Shown here in pieces: positions 42,674 through 53,928 of a stretch of 64,000 nt of DNA (positions are counted from its first letter, which is position 1; each line of letters starts with the position of its first letter). The notes beneath the pieces are model-generated. The model worked only from the letters and a program-made list of their open reading frames with translations. It ran no database searches and had not been told where the DNA came from. Origin of the DNA: Kitagawia praeruptora (taxonomy: Eukaryota; Streptophyta; Magnoliopsida; Apiales; Apiaceae); NCBI GenBank assembly GCA_037693485.1, contig CM075346.1, positions 52,250,001 through 52,314,000 on the forward strand. Direction: 5' to 3'. A program made the translations under genes and the position numbers.

Positions 42674-45600
42674 TGTAATAACCCGAATTTTCGGTAGAAT
42701 TAAAACTTTTCTTATTATGATGAAGTGCATCAGTGAATAGTCATTTTGGTGGATGAATAGTGATTGTGAGGGTTAAGAAATTTTTCATGCCACCTATGGT
42801 CGAGACGTAGTGTGGATATTCCGAAGTTATATTAGTGACCTGCGAAGTAAATAAGTGTATGCAAAGACGATCGAAATTCAGAAATTCCAATTTCTATTCC
42901 GGTGTAATATTTGATCGGGCAGTGAATTATATATTAGTATTATCAAGAAATGAGATATTAAATTTGAGGAATTGAGGATTTAATATTTTGGAATTTTATC
43001 ATATTTGATTTGAGAATTTATAACGAAAACTACTGAGATAGTGAAACGAACGTTCTAGAAACTGCTGAGACTTTATAACGAGATTAAGCGATCAAGCGAA
43101 CGAATCATGGGTTAAGGATATTAAATATTAGAAGTCCAAGGGAGGATATATTATGAGAGGGAAAGAGGATTGAGAATATAATCCTAGAGAAAAGAGAATG
43201 CAAACGAGTTTGAGAACGCTTGAGAAACCGGGATAGCAAATTCTGTGATAAAGAGAATATACCAAGGATAATGGATTTAATATCTACTTGAGGATTAGAA
43301 CCACCCTAACACACAAATATAAGATGTGGGAAAGAAAATATATATCCAAGAGATTTACGAGAAAGTACCACTGAGACGATCACAGGAATCATTCGATGAA
43401 GGAAAGGACGAAAGAACTTGCATAAAGCCCTAGAGCAAGGGGGAAAGCCCAATTTCGGCCCAACACTAATCAAGGAACTGATTTATCAAGTGACTTATGG
43501 TGAAAGCAAAAGGGCAAGGGTAGTGGTGGAAGGAATTTTGAAAAGCCAAGGACATGGAAGTAAAACACAACAAAATGGAGTTACATGTTTCTATCTTGAC
43601 AAATGGTCCATTCGATCATCAACAATTGTTTTAATCTCATTGGTGGACTTCAAAGACTCTTATTATAAGACTACACAACTGTATATAGGATAGATACAAG
43701 GAGACAAACGTTTTTTTAAGGCAAAAAAGTAAGATAACCACAAAGCTCTCCAATCTGCCAAACAAGAACACAACTCAAAGAAAAATTCATATCTCCAGAT
43801 CTAGAGCTTCTAAAATCACCAACTTTTAACCATAGTCTCCTCATTATATGGAGAACACACGTTCAAAATTTCATAGCTAACAAAGGAGTGTAGCCTAGTC
43901 AAATCTCCTCCCCAAGTTGAAGAACCGAACCTGCCTTACCTTCACAGTTTCTGTCCAGCGGAAAGATTTGGCTCAAAACCCTAGCTAGGAAGCTTCAAAT
44001 TTGATGAGATATAGCTTAAAACAAAGCTTATGAAGAGGCCAATATGTGGTAAACATTTTAGAGCCAAACTCTTATTTTTCTATTTTCTATGATTTTTACA
44101 ATAGTGATGATGAATAGTGTTTTAAGATTGTTTCATGTTTTGTTCATAGCTTTTAGGCTTTGTTGAAACTATCCAAGACCATACCAAGGTGTGACAAGCT
44201 CTTCTAGTGTTCCTAGAATGTCAAGGAAGGTAAAACCCTAACCCACTCTTTGAGTTCATATGAGTTTTGATGATTGTTTTGATGTTATATTCTTAAGAGA
44301 TCATGTTCAAGTGTTTTAGTGGTTAATTAATTTTGTAAAATATGAAAAATGGTGGGTGTTCCATTGTAGCCACACCACTGATCTTAGAGGAGTATGAATG
44401 TTGTTTGATGAGGTTGTGGATGTATGATATGCCTGGTGTCGCTTGGTATGTTGTGACAAAATTGAAATGTTCGAGTTATAGCCGTCGTAATGGCAAAATT
44501 TCGTTAACCCTTAAAAACAGTTAATGTACTAGACCATAAATTCATTTTTAGCATAACCACTAGCTATGGTTACAAAGATATGATTGTCTAGTTTGTTTTT
44601 CCGAAACAATCGAGTTAAAAGAGTTTGCGGTTTAAGAGTTATGCTAGTTTTAGTGAGAGTGGTTCAAAGGATTTTATCGCAGAAATGTAACTACTTTGAT
44701 GCTAAGTTCGAGACCCTTAATAGTCGAATTAGAATGTGAAATTTGGTGATAAAATGTTAAAGACAGTTGGCAAGGTGTTTGCGAAGATTTCAAGTTAAAA
44801 AGATTATTTTCCGATTTTATAATAATGTGTAATCCAAGGTTGTGCAATTGAAAACCCCTAGGAACGTGACTTTGAAATCAACTTTATAAGTGATTAAGTA
44901 TAACTTGAATTCGAGGACCGGTTTCAAACCAAACTTATGACTTAAGTATTTGTCGACTAATATGGACTTAGTATGAGCCTAAAGCGAGCTGGTAATGCCT
45001 TGGTTGTGTTTTGCTTGTGTCTTTAAGCATTGATTTATAAGTGGACTATCCAGGGGATTAATCGTACGTTTTCTTTGACTTTGTCTAGATTGTCCGACAT
45101 TGTCGCGAACCCCTAACACTTCTCGAGCATCAAGCAAGTTTTCTAAACTTGTACTTTTAAAGTATTGATTATAATACATGTAGTGAGAAATTCGAACCCA
45201 ATTAAGTTGCAGGTAGTGAGCGGGGTTTTTGAAGATTGGGTTTCTATTGGGTTTTGAGTTTAGAGAACGAAGAGGAGTATGACTAATTTGGGGAAGAACG
45301 AATTTGACTGTCAATTCTTCTAATTAAGTACCGAATGGTAATATTTTTTTAAATTTATTTATAAGAATATACGTCGGATTTACGAAAGCCGTCGTATATA
45401 TATGTTTTATATGTCGCAAAACTAGAAAGCCGACGTATATGTGCAAAAACTTTATACGACGGTTACAAACACCGACGCAAAATGTTCTTTTTTACTTCGG
45501 TTAAAACTGAACCGACGTATATGTGAACAATATACGACGCCTTTCTCATAAACCGACGTATAAAGTCGTCTCAAATGTATTATATACGTCGCTCTTTTGA

Positions 45601-45788
45601 AAATGCGACGTATAAAGTACAATATACGTCGCCTTTCTTTATGTGCGACGTAAAAGAGACGACGTAATAGGTCATTTTTGTACTAGTGAGCAGTTGAATT
45701 GTGTACATTGCAAGTAATACAGGTAAGGCAAAGAGTAAATGGATCGTGACTACTCCAAATCCCTGACCCCGGATTTGGGGCTGTTAAA
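42674..45788 (+). mobile_element. Element F: solo LTR of a Tekay-type gypsy element
   Basis: Starts TGTAATAACCC and ends CCCCGGATTTGGGGCTGTTAAA, where the expected final CA has become AA. A 5-bp duplication lies on both sides and no internal region remains, the product of LTR-LTR recombination. A CACTA end (45345-45688) lies in its 3' part. There is no coding sequence. Confidence 0.82.
45345..45688. mobile_element. CACTA transposon end with subterminal repeats
   Basis: The stretch ends in TTTTTGTACTAGTG, the complement of CACTAGTACAAAAA, a typical CACTA terminal repeat. Next to it about a dozen short units built on ACGTCG/CGACGT in both orientations (for example CGACGTATA) form a subterminal array. 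The other CACTA terminus is not found nearby, so this is a truncated or deletion-derived copy. Confidence 0.75.
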
Positions 45789-45849
45789 AAATGGGTTCAA
45801 CCCTTACATAGAGTACTATTATCGTACTTGGGGCAATAGCCCTGGAATG

Positions 45850-45970
45850 ATTTCATCGAACCTAGAGACTTTATATGGACTTGTGTTGGAAAAGATTCCT
45901 ATCATGTGTGACAACACAAGTGCAATCTCTATAGTTGCAAATCTGGTCAATCATTCTAGAACGAAACACA
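45850..45970 (+). pseudogene. Element G: copia RNase H, left part
   Basis: Reads IPIMCDNTSAISI and NHSRTKH, the Ty1/copia RNase H region with the catalytic aspartate of CDN. It is interrupted at 45970 by element H and continues at 52974. Before 45850 the frame is poorly matched. Confidence 0.85.
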
Positions 45971-48900
45971 TGTAACGACCGGGAAAATTACGTGTAATTT
46001 ATTATATTAAAATATATTTTTAGTTGATTTTACTGTGTGTTAGTTTATTTTTAATGCATTTAAACGCGTTATGATTTTATTAAATAGGAAAATTATATCA
46101 TACGTGTTATCTGACTTCTGTGTATCATAGAATATTTTATTCTATTTTTCTGTAATTTTTATATTTTTAGAATACAGTTATTTTGTATTTTAATTTCCGG
46201 ACCCAGCCCCTGTATTGAATTCGAGACCCTGTTTTTCATAAAATTATTTTCATATAATAATGGGATGTTCAAAAATGTATTATTTTGTAATTTTTGTAAT
46301 ATTCGTAATTTTTGGAGAATTTTGACATTTATATTATATTTGTTTAAAAATAAAAATTTTACATTTTTATCCCATAAAAATTATTTTTAAGACTTAATGA
46401 TTTTGATTAGGGGTTAAAAATATTTTTGGGGTATTAATTTTCGATTAATATAAATAGAAGTCAGAATTTTTTTTTATTTATTAAAAATTCATAAAAAATC
46501 AGATTTTATATAAATAAATATAAGAATATATTTTCTCTCTCCTGTTCTTGAGGATCAAATCCAAATTTGAAGGTGTTGTAGACATCTGATTTTGGCGATC
46601 TTGTAGTCGAATCGAACCTCTCAACATCTAGTTTCGTAATCCATCAACGGATTTCAGTTTGGGTAAATTATGGATTTTATATAAATTTTTGAAGAATTCT
46701 GCAGTTTTAGGGTTCATCATTGAATTTGGGGCTTTTTGATTGGGGAATCTTTCACTTGTTTTGATGATTCCATTAGCTTTCTATGATGATTTACAATCGA
46801 TTAGAGTATCTAAATGCTATGTTTATGTTCGATTTAGTGTAAAACGAGTTAATGATTTTTGTTAGTTTATAAAATCAATCGTATCTTAAATATGTGTTAT
46901 TGTTCATGTAATTGGTTGTTGGTATTAGATTTATTGTTGTTTAAGCTTCGTTTTGCCATAAGAATCATCAAGTTTGGTTCCCGTTTTGTGAAATTTGAAT
47001 TTCGCCGGATTATAAGTTTGAGGTCGCCGGATTTCGTGCGTTTTTGGTGATTTCTTGCTTATTTGGTTCGTTTTTGATATGTTATAAAGTTCCCAGCAGC
47101 TATGCAATGTGTTGGTGAAAGTTTGGGGTGCAAACAAGGCTTTACCGGAGTTGTTTAGGTCGCCGGAAAAATTCCATATTCCGGTGAACCTCCATTAAAG
47201 GTGGTTAAGTGTTCTTGGTGTTCTTGGTGATGAATGTGTGAAGATGGTGATGAATAGTGCTGTTTGATCCGTTTTTTCTGTATAACTTTTCAGAAAAATG
47301 TTTTTGGGTCATATTTTTATAAAAATTCTCTAAAATTCTGAATTCTTTTATGTATTATTATTTTAATTTCTAAAAATTAAATTTAATTAGTTAATTATTT
47401 TTAAATAATAATTTAATTGATTTAATTAATTGATTAATTCATTTTAAATGATTAATTATATTAATTAATTATTATTTAAATATATAATTGACTTCAATGA
47501 ATTTAAATCTTTTTATTATAAAAGATTAATTATTTTTATGAGTTGATTAATAAATAATTAATTTGAATATTCAATTAATTTAATTATTAATTGAATTATT
47601 CTTATTAATTGCGTATTAATTAAACCGTTTGTCCGTTTTCAACGAGAAAAGTATTTCTGGAATCAGAAAAACGATCCGGTTCTTATAAAAATAGTTTTAA
47701 GTTAAAATTCAACTTTTAAATGTGGATCGACTTTTTACCAAACCTTTTTATTGAGTCGGTTATATCCGATGATCAGGGTTTTGACCCGTTTTCTGTTTTA
47801 AAAATATTGGATAAAATCTTTTCATGATCTGATCAACGTGCTATGTGATTATGTGATCTACTTATTGAGTCTCTTTACGTGCAATGTGAATTATTAAGTT
47901 ATTAAGTATCGAGGGTTATGATATAATTCGAGTTTTGCCCTATATATTTTTAGTTGGTGATTAATTGTTTATATGATTTATGTTATAAGATGTCGCTAAG
48001 AGTAGACGATGTTTTCTTTGAAATACTGACTAGGATTGTCAGATTTATATTTATTTTTGAGGACGAAGTGTTTGTTTCGAGGGTTAAGTGTTATATTTAT
48101 ATTTCTATTTCTTTATCGAGAATTAGAATAAATCTTTCAAGGATTAATTGTTGAATATTGACTTAGGTTTGTCAGCGGAAATAAGTAGATGTTTAATAAA
48201 GGAAGTTGGAGGTGGATGAAATATTCTTTGTGGGTTATGAAGAAGGTTGGAGATGGATGCAGTATTGTTTGTGGATTGTAATAAAGAAGGTTGGAGATGA
48301 AAGTATTATTTGTGGAATTGCTGGTTTACTTGTGAGGTGTTTTAACACCGGGAAAATGTCTATGTTCAAAGGGGATATTTCTGATTATTTTCTTCTGGCA
48401 GATATATTGGTAAGCATGGTTAATACGTTCGAATTGAGTTTATAAGCGTTTACAAAATGTCAGAATTATCGTCCGCAGACTGAGGTACTATCTTATTTTT
48501 GACTATAGAAGTAGACGCGCGAGCTCGATATTGGCGAATCAGATTCGTGGCAATCGCAAGAGTATTTTACCAACGAATGATTGAAATAGAAGATTGTGAT
48601 GCCGTAAGATAGAAGAAAAAGGTAGATGTGTTACCTCGACTTTGCGCAACAGCTAAGGACTAGAGGCAAGTATTTCCTTGATCATCTTATACACTGTTTA
48701 TTTTATGTTTCATTGATTCATATCATGACGAATAGCTATTGTTTAGAGCTATTCGTGATTCTTAAATATTCTGTGCGAACACAGTTGCTTGATATTGGTA
48801 CCTTTGATGTAGGGAAATTGTTTAAGATAAACTCTTCATATCCTTATTATCGTAGTAAATAATAGGGATGTGAACTGTATGTGAAACTAAGCATTTCCTG

Positions 48901-49894
48901 TTGAATTCGGAAATTGCTCTATTGGATTGGAAAATGGTAAAGCGTAGGAGGCCATGGTTGATGTCATGGTCCAGCAATATTTATTGGAAAACGATAAAGC
49001 GTAGGAGGCCATGGTTGCTGCCATGGTCCAGCAATATTTAAGGAGGATATGGTAACCATTCCATCTTCCTATAGGCTAACATTACTTGCCTATTTTGGGT
49101 ACCCCAGAAATCCGGACTGTACACACACGGAAAAAAGAGAATACCGGTGGAGTATAGAGGGTCCCATTGCCTTAGAACCTGATCAGGGGGCAATGGTGTT
49201 TCAGTTATATATATCCAATCCATATCGCCCAAATGGCTATTATATATTGTGAATTGACAGATGATTCATTTTTATGACATGCCAAATGATTTCAGTTATG
49301 GTTTGAATTATATCACAGTTGTTGATTCAGTTTCTCAATAAGCTGTTTTACATTTCAGTTGATTTTATGCCCCACTTATCATGGTTTTATATCAAAATTT
49401 TTATACGCTTGCTGAGCATTTCTTTCGCTCATACTTGCTGTTGTAAATTCTAACATTTCAGTAAGGTAGTTTGGTGAGTCTTATCCGCACAGTCCAAAAA
49501 GAGAAGAAGCGTGATGCTATTTCGAAGATGACTTGGCTCAGTATGTCTGGATTTAGAGTAAGATCTATTTTATATAATTGAGTTCTAATATTTATTATTA
49601 TTATTATGTAATGGTCTAGTTAACCTGGCGTACTTCTTATCGAAGTTACACCAGTGATTTAAGATTTGATCAAAGAGAATGTTGTAAAGAATGAATACTT
49701 TCTATTTAATAGAATTTGGATTCTTGTTTCTAGCCCTATAACCTTAAAAGCTCTTGGTATGTTTGGGGTCACAAATGTTATATTTCCAGTGTTGGACAAT
49801 CACAAGTGAATGATTATTATTAAACAGGTGCTTTATTTTGAGGATTTTCGCGTGACAACCAAATCTTCTGACCCCGGATTTGGGGGGTGTCATA
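45971..49894 (+). repeat. Element H, 5' LTR (3.9 kb)
   Basis: Starts TGTAACGACC and ends GTGTCATA next to the PBS. It has a 57-bp tandem duplication (48927-49040) and a TGAGC/GCTCA motif (49411-49438). No credible coding frame. Confidence 0.9.
48927..49040 (+). repeat. 57-bp tandem duplication in the H LTR
   Basis: Two units containing AAAGCGTAGGAGGCCATGG, at 48927 and 48984. The second LTR has lost this part. Confidence 0.9.
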
Positions 49895-49896
49895 GT

Positions 49897-49908
49897 TGGT
49901 ATCAGAGC
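49897..49908 (+). other. Element H primer-binding site
   Basis: TGGTATCAGAGC, initiator-methionine tRNA type, 2 bases behind the LTR. Confidence 0.9.
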
Positions 49909-50726
49909 AGGGTTATAGTAAACTAGAAATGAGAGTGTGTACCACTTGTTCGGTAGTTTCTTTCTGGTTCTTCTTTTCGGAAAATAACACCTTTGGAATT
50001 CCTTTCATATTTTTCTACTCCTACTGAGACGAACAACCCTATTTATAGGGGACACCAGGTATATCTGTCTGTGTGATAGAAGTTGGATGGGACGCCATCA
50101 CTGGTGTGTTGTGTATTACAAGAAGGCTGGCCACCTTTATTTGTAAATGTCGGAGGTAAGACACGCAACGTCGGGTTCATATTATCATATTGATCTATCA
50201 GTTATTCTTTCATTTCAAATCAAGTTGCTTTAAAAATTCGGAAAAATTCTTAACCACAATTGTGGGACATTTCCTATGATATGGAATCGGTTCTCTTCAA
50301 AATTTCATAATTCTTGTTATCTCTCATGAATTTCAAGGGTATGCCAATCAGGTCAAAATAAGCGAAATTTGCTGATAGAAATTAGAATCGCAACGGAATC
50401 GACAAGAGCAAGAACGAGTCCTAAAATGATTAGAATACCAGTGACATATCAATGGAATCAGTTCACTCTCTCTCTCTCCCAAGGATATTATGTTAATGGA
50501 AAGTTGGTCGAGCCATATTTGAAACGAATAACGATGGGTTGTAAGACTCCAGTAATAACTGTGTTAGATAGACACCCTATAGTTGAATTGGGATTTTGGG
50601 GGAGTTGTTTACGAAGGAACACTATCCCTAGTTTTGCAAAGCAAGTGTTGATAATGAAGGAGTTAAGGAACCCCACTAGTTGCTTTAGCTGATTCCGAGG
50701 ACGGAATCCTTATAAGGGGGGAAGAA
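49909..50726 (+). other. Element H internal region and PPT
   Basis: About 0.8 kb of non-coding DNA. One 107-codon open frame (50369-50692) has no recognisable motif and is probably chance. Near the end lies GATTCCGAGGACGGAATC (50691-50708), then the purine tract AAGGGGGGAAGAA (50714-50726). Confidence 0.8.
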
Positions 50727-52968
50727 TGTAACGACCTGGAAAATTACGTGTAATTTATTATATTAAAATATATTTTTAGTTGATTTTACTTTGTGTTAGT
50801 TTATTTTTAATGCATTTAAACGCGTTATGATTTTTATTAAATAGGAAAATTATCTCATACGTGTTATGTGACTTCTGTGTATCATAGAATATTTTATTCT
50901 ATTTTTCCGTCATTTTTATATTTTTTGAATACAATTATTTTGCATTTTAGTTTCCGGACCCAGCCCCTGTATTGAATTCGAGGCCCTGTTTTTCATAAAA
51001 TTATTTTCATATAATAATGGGATGCTCAAAAATGTATTACTTTGTAATTTTTGTAATATTCGTAATTTTTGGAGAATTTTGACATTTATATTATATTTGT
51101 TTAAAAATAAAAATTTTACATTTTTATCCCATAAAAATTATTTTTAAGGCTTAATGATTTTAATTAGGGGTTAAAAATATTTTTGGGGTATTAATTTTCG
51201 ATTAATATAAATAGGAATCAGAATTTTTTTTATTTATTGAAAATTCATAAAAAATCAGATTTTATATAAATAAATAAATTTAAGAATATATTTTCTCTCT
51301 CCTATTCTTGAGGATCAAATCCAAATTTGAAGGTGTTGTGGACATTTGATTTTGGTGATCTTGTAGTCGAATCGAATCTCTCAACATCTAGTTTCGTAAT
51401 CCATCAACGGATTTCAGTTTGGGTAAATTTTCGATTTTATATAAATTTTTGAAGAATTCTGCAGTTTTAGGGTTCATCATTGAATTTGGGGCTTTTTGAT
51501 TGGGGAATCTTTCTGTAACCACCATGGGGGTTAGCTACCTCTTCAACAACATTAAGAAAATTCTGATTGTAACAAGTATAGCTAACTTGGTCGTAAATAG
51601 GATAACTCATGACATACTAACAACTGAAATGGATTCAATAATCTGAAAATAAAGATCAAGTACTGAAAGGTAAATAACAATAACTGGAATTGAAGAACAA
51701 GACATAAGAGAAAAGAAATGAAAATACAAGGCTGAAATGAAAACGTAAAAATAAAGTTTCTTCTTCGATGATCGTTCCTTCTGTAGAGGACATGGATATA
51801 GTTAGACATGTCCTAATTTGGGCTCAGCTGGGCTTGTAAAATTGGACTTGTGGATCGACCCAACTGTAATACTAATAAGTAATAACAGGTCCATGTAAAT
51901 GCCGGGTCCGTTACATTCCATTCCCCTTAAAAACATTCTTGTCCTCAAGAATGATAAAATCTAAGAACACTTCAAGTAATCACAATCTCCAGGAACTTGT
52001 TTATAACAACCATGTGCACCTGGATCAAAGACGAGAAGTGAAATGTTCTGGTACCAAGCAAGGAAACTCCTCTCGGAAATAGCTAATGTCGATGCATCTC
52101 TTGTTGGATTAAATGGAGATGGCTTGAGTGCTGCTACACTAAGATCAACACGCTGAGCTAATGATTCAACATGAGGCAAGTGTCCTGAGTTAATTTGTTG
52201 ATGTATAGCAGGAACAGACAAGGTCGATTGCAGAAGCAACTCGGTAGTTTCTGTTAGAGTAGGCGGAAGCCGTTTTTTAAAAGGATTCAGCATATAAAAG
52301 CTTCTATTAATGTCAAGAGATACATACTCTGGATCAGTGATTCATTTTTATGACATGCCAAATGATTTCAGTTATGGTTTGAATTATATCACAGTTGTTG
52401 ATTCAGTTTCTCAATAAGCTGTTTAACATTTCAGTTGATTTTATGCCCCACTTATCATGGTTTTATATCAAAATTTTTATACGCTTGCTGAGCATTTCTT
52501 TCGCTCATACTTGCTGTTGTAAATTCTAACATTTCAGTAAGGTAGTTTGGCGAGACTTATCCGCACAGTCCAAAAAGAGAAGAAGCGTGATGCTATTTCG
52601 AAGATGACTTGGCTCAGGATGTCTGGATTTAGAGTAAGATCTATTTTATATAATTGAGTTCTAATATTTATTATTATTATGTAATGGTCTAGTTAACCTG
52701 GCGTACTTCTTATCGAAGTTACACCAGTGATTTAAGATTTGATCAAAGAGAATGTTGTAAAGAATAAATACTTTCTATTTAATAGAATTTGGATTCTTGT
52801 TTCTAGCCCTATAACCTTAAAAGATCTTGGTATGTTTGGGGTCACAAATGTTATATTTCCAGTGTTGGACAATCACAAGTGAATGATTATTATTAAAAAG
52901 GTGCTTTATTTTGAGGATTTTCGCGTGACAACCAAATCTTCTGACCCCGGATTTGGGGGGGTGTCACA
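50727..52968 (+). repeat. Element H, 3' LTR (rearranged)
   Basis: Matches the 5' LTR except that 2508 bp (equivalent to 46754-49261) are missing. In their place stands 824 bp of foreign gypsy sequence (51514-52337). Confidence 0.88.
51514..52337 (-). mobile_element. Element I: fragment of a minus-strand gypsy element
   Basis: A complete-looking 402-bp LTR (51514-51915) with TGTAACGGACCC and GGTGGTTACA ends on the minus strand is preceded by a purine tract (AAGGGGAATGGAA) and about 410 bp of internal DNA. Just before the tract the minus strand reads LEDKNVFKGNGM, the usual end of many gypsy polyproteins. An open frame at 51961-52293 is in another phase and unassigned. The right border is a deletion point, since the rest of the element is absent. 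Confidence 0.65.
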
Positions 52969-52973
52969 GCACA

Positions 52974-53137
52974 TTGACATCAAATATCATTTTATAAGGG
53001 AACATGCAACTAATGGAACCATTGAGTTGCATTATGTTTCCGTAGATAAACAATTAACTGATATATTCACTAGGCCATTGGATGAAGCCAGGTTGATTAG
53101 TGAGATTGGAATGCTGAATTCTTCAGAATCTAGCTAA
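52974..53137 (+). pseudogene. Element G: copia RNase H, C-terminal part
   Basis: Continues from 45970: IDIKYHFIREH, IELHYVSVDKQLTDIFTRPL and a short tail to the TAG. This is the standard end of copia pol. The fragment upstream of 45850, including the reverse transcriptase and integrase, is not in the window. Confidence 0.88.
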
Positions 53138-53928
53138 GTGAAAATAGCAACTAAATTGTTGTAGCACTTACTTTATCTAAATGCTCAATATTTTTGAAGT
53201 AATTGTTGGCTGAAATATGATTTATAAATATTTCAAATCTGTTGCATATGTTGAAAAATCATATTTTGTTAGCTTGAAATTTCTATGAAATTTTAAGAAA
53301 ATCACTATTTAATTTGTTAGAACATTCTTCATTGAATATTTCTCTTGAATTTTAAAAGATAGTGAGAATTGAACTTTCTGAGTGAAAAGAATATTTCGAT
53401 AAGTTAGACTTCTCTAATGATTCATTTCATCAATGCTCGACTTCTCTAACAAGTCTCTTTAGAGTACTCTCGAGTTCTCGAATAGAGCCTTTTGGAGATA
53501 TCTAACAGAGACATGCCTGAGTTCTCGAATATGGTACTTGAGTTCTTGAATCATTTGAAAAGGCTGAATTTTCGCTGAATTTCAACCGTTTTTGGATTTT
53601 TGCCGAAAATTTTAATTCACTCATAAAAACATATTTTATTCAATTTTAAATTGCAAAAACTGCCAGTTGTGGGTTATAACCCACTTGAGTTATCGAATTA
53701 GCCTTTCTAGACATATCGAATAGTTGTTTTACACTTCTCGAATGCCTGACTTGTCGATACAAAACATGTATCTAATCGACAATTCAAGTACTTCATACTT
53801 ATACAATTCCACAACTATTCTATTCTTTTGATTCGATTTCTGAAGCACCCAAATTAACCAAACCTTTGAAAACCCTAACTGCTAAGACTAAATTTCTTCT
53901 TTGAACTTTTATTCTCTTCTCTGTATCA
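53138..53928 (+). other. Element G spacer between pol and env-like gene
   Basis: AT-rich and non-coding. From about 53400 to 53780 it holds many copies of short motifs such as GAGTTCTCGAAT and CTTGTCGATAC, complementary to motifs in the 3' LTR. Confidence 0.7.

Larger units (their letters stand above)
45971..52968 (+). mobile_element. Element H: LTR element with an 832-bp internal region (LARD-like)
   Basis: Two related LTRs (45971-49894 and 50727-52968), a PBS and a PPT, but no gag or pol. Ends are TGTAACGACC...GTGTCACA and the flanks are ACACA/GCACA, one base apart. It is a non-autonomous derivative of the Tekay-type group, judging by the PBS, the hairpin before the PPT and the LTR end CCCCGGATTTGGGG. 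Confidence 0.88.

Noticed and set aside
45345..45688. CRISPR-like short repeats
   Set aside because: Units vary in orientation and spacing and end in a CACTA terminus; this is plant DNA.
50369..50692. 107-codon frame inside element H
   Set aside because: No gag or pol motif, and a similar frame exists on the other strand; probably chance in non-coding internal DNA.
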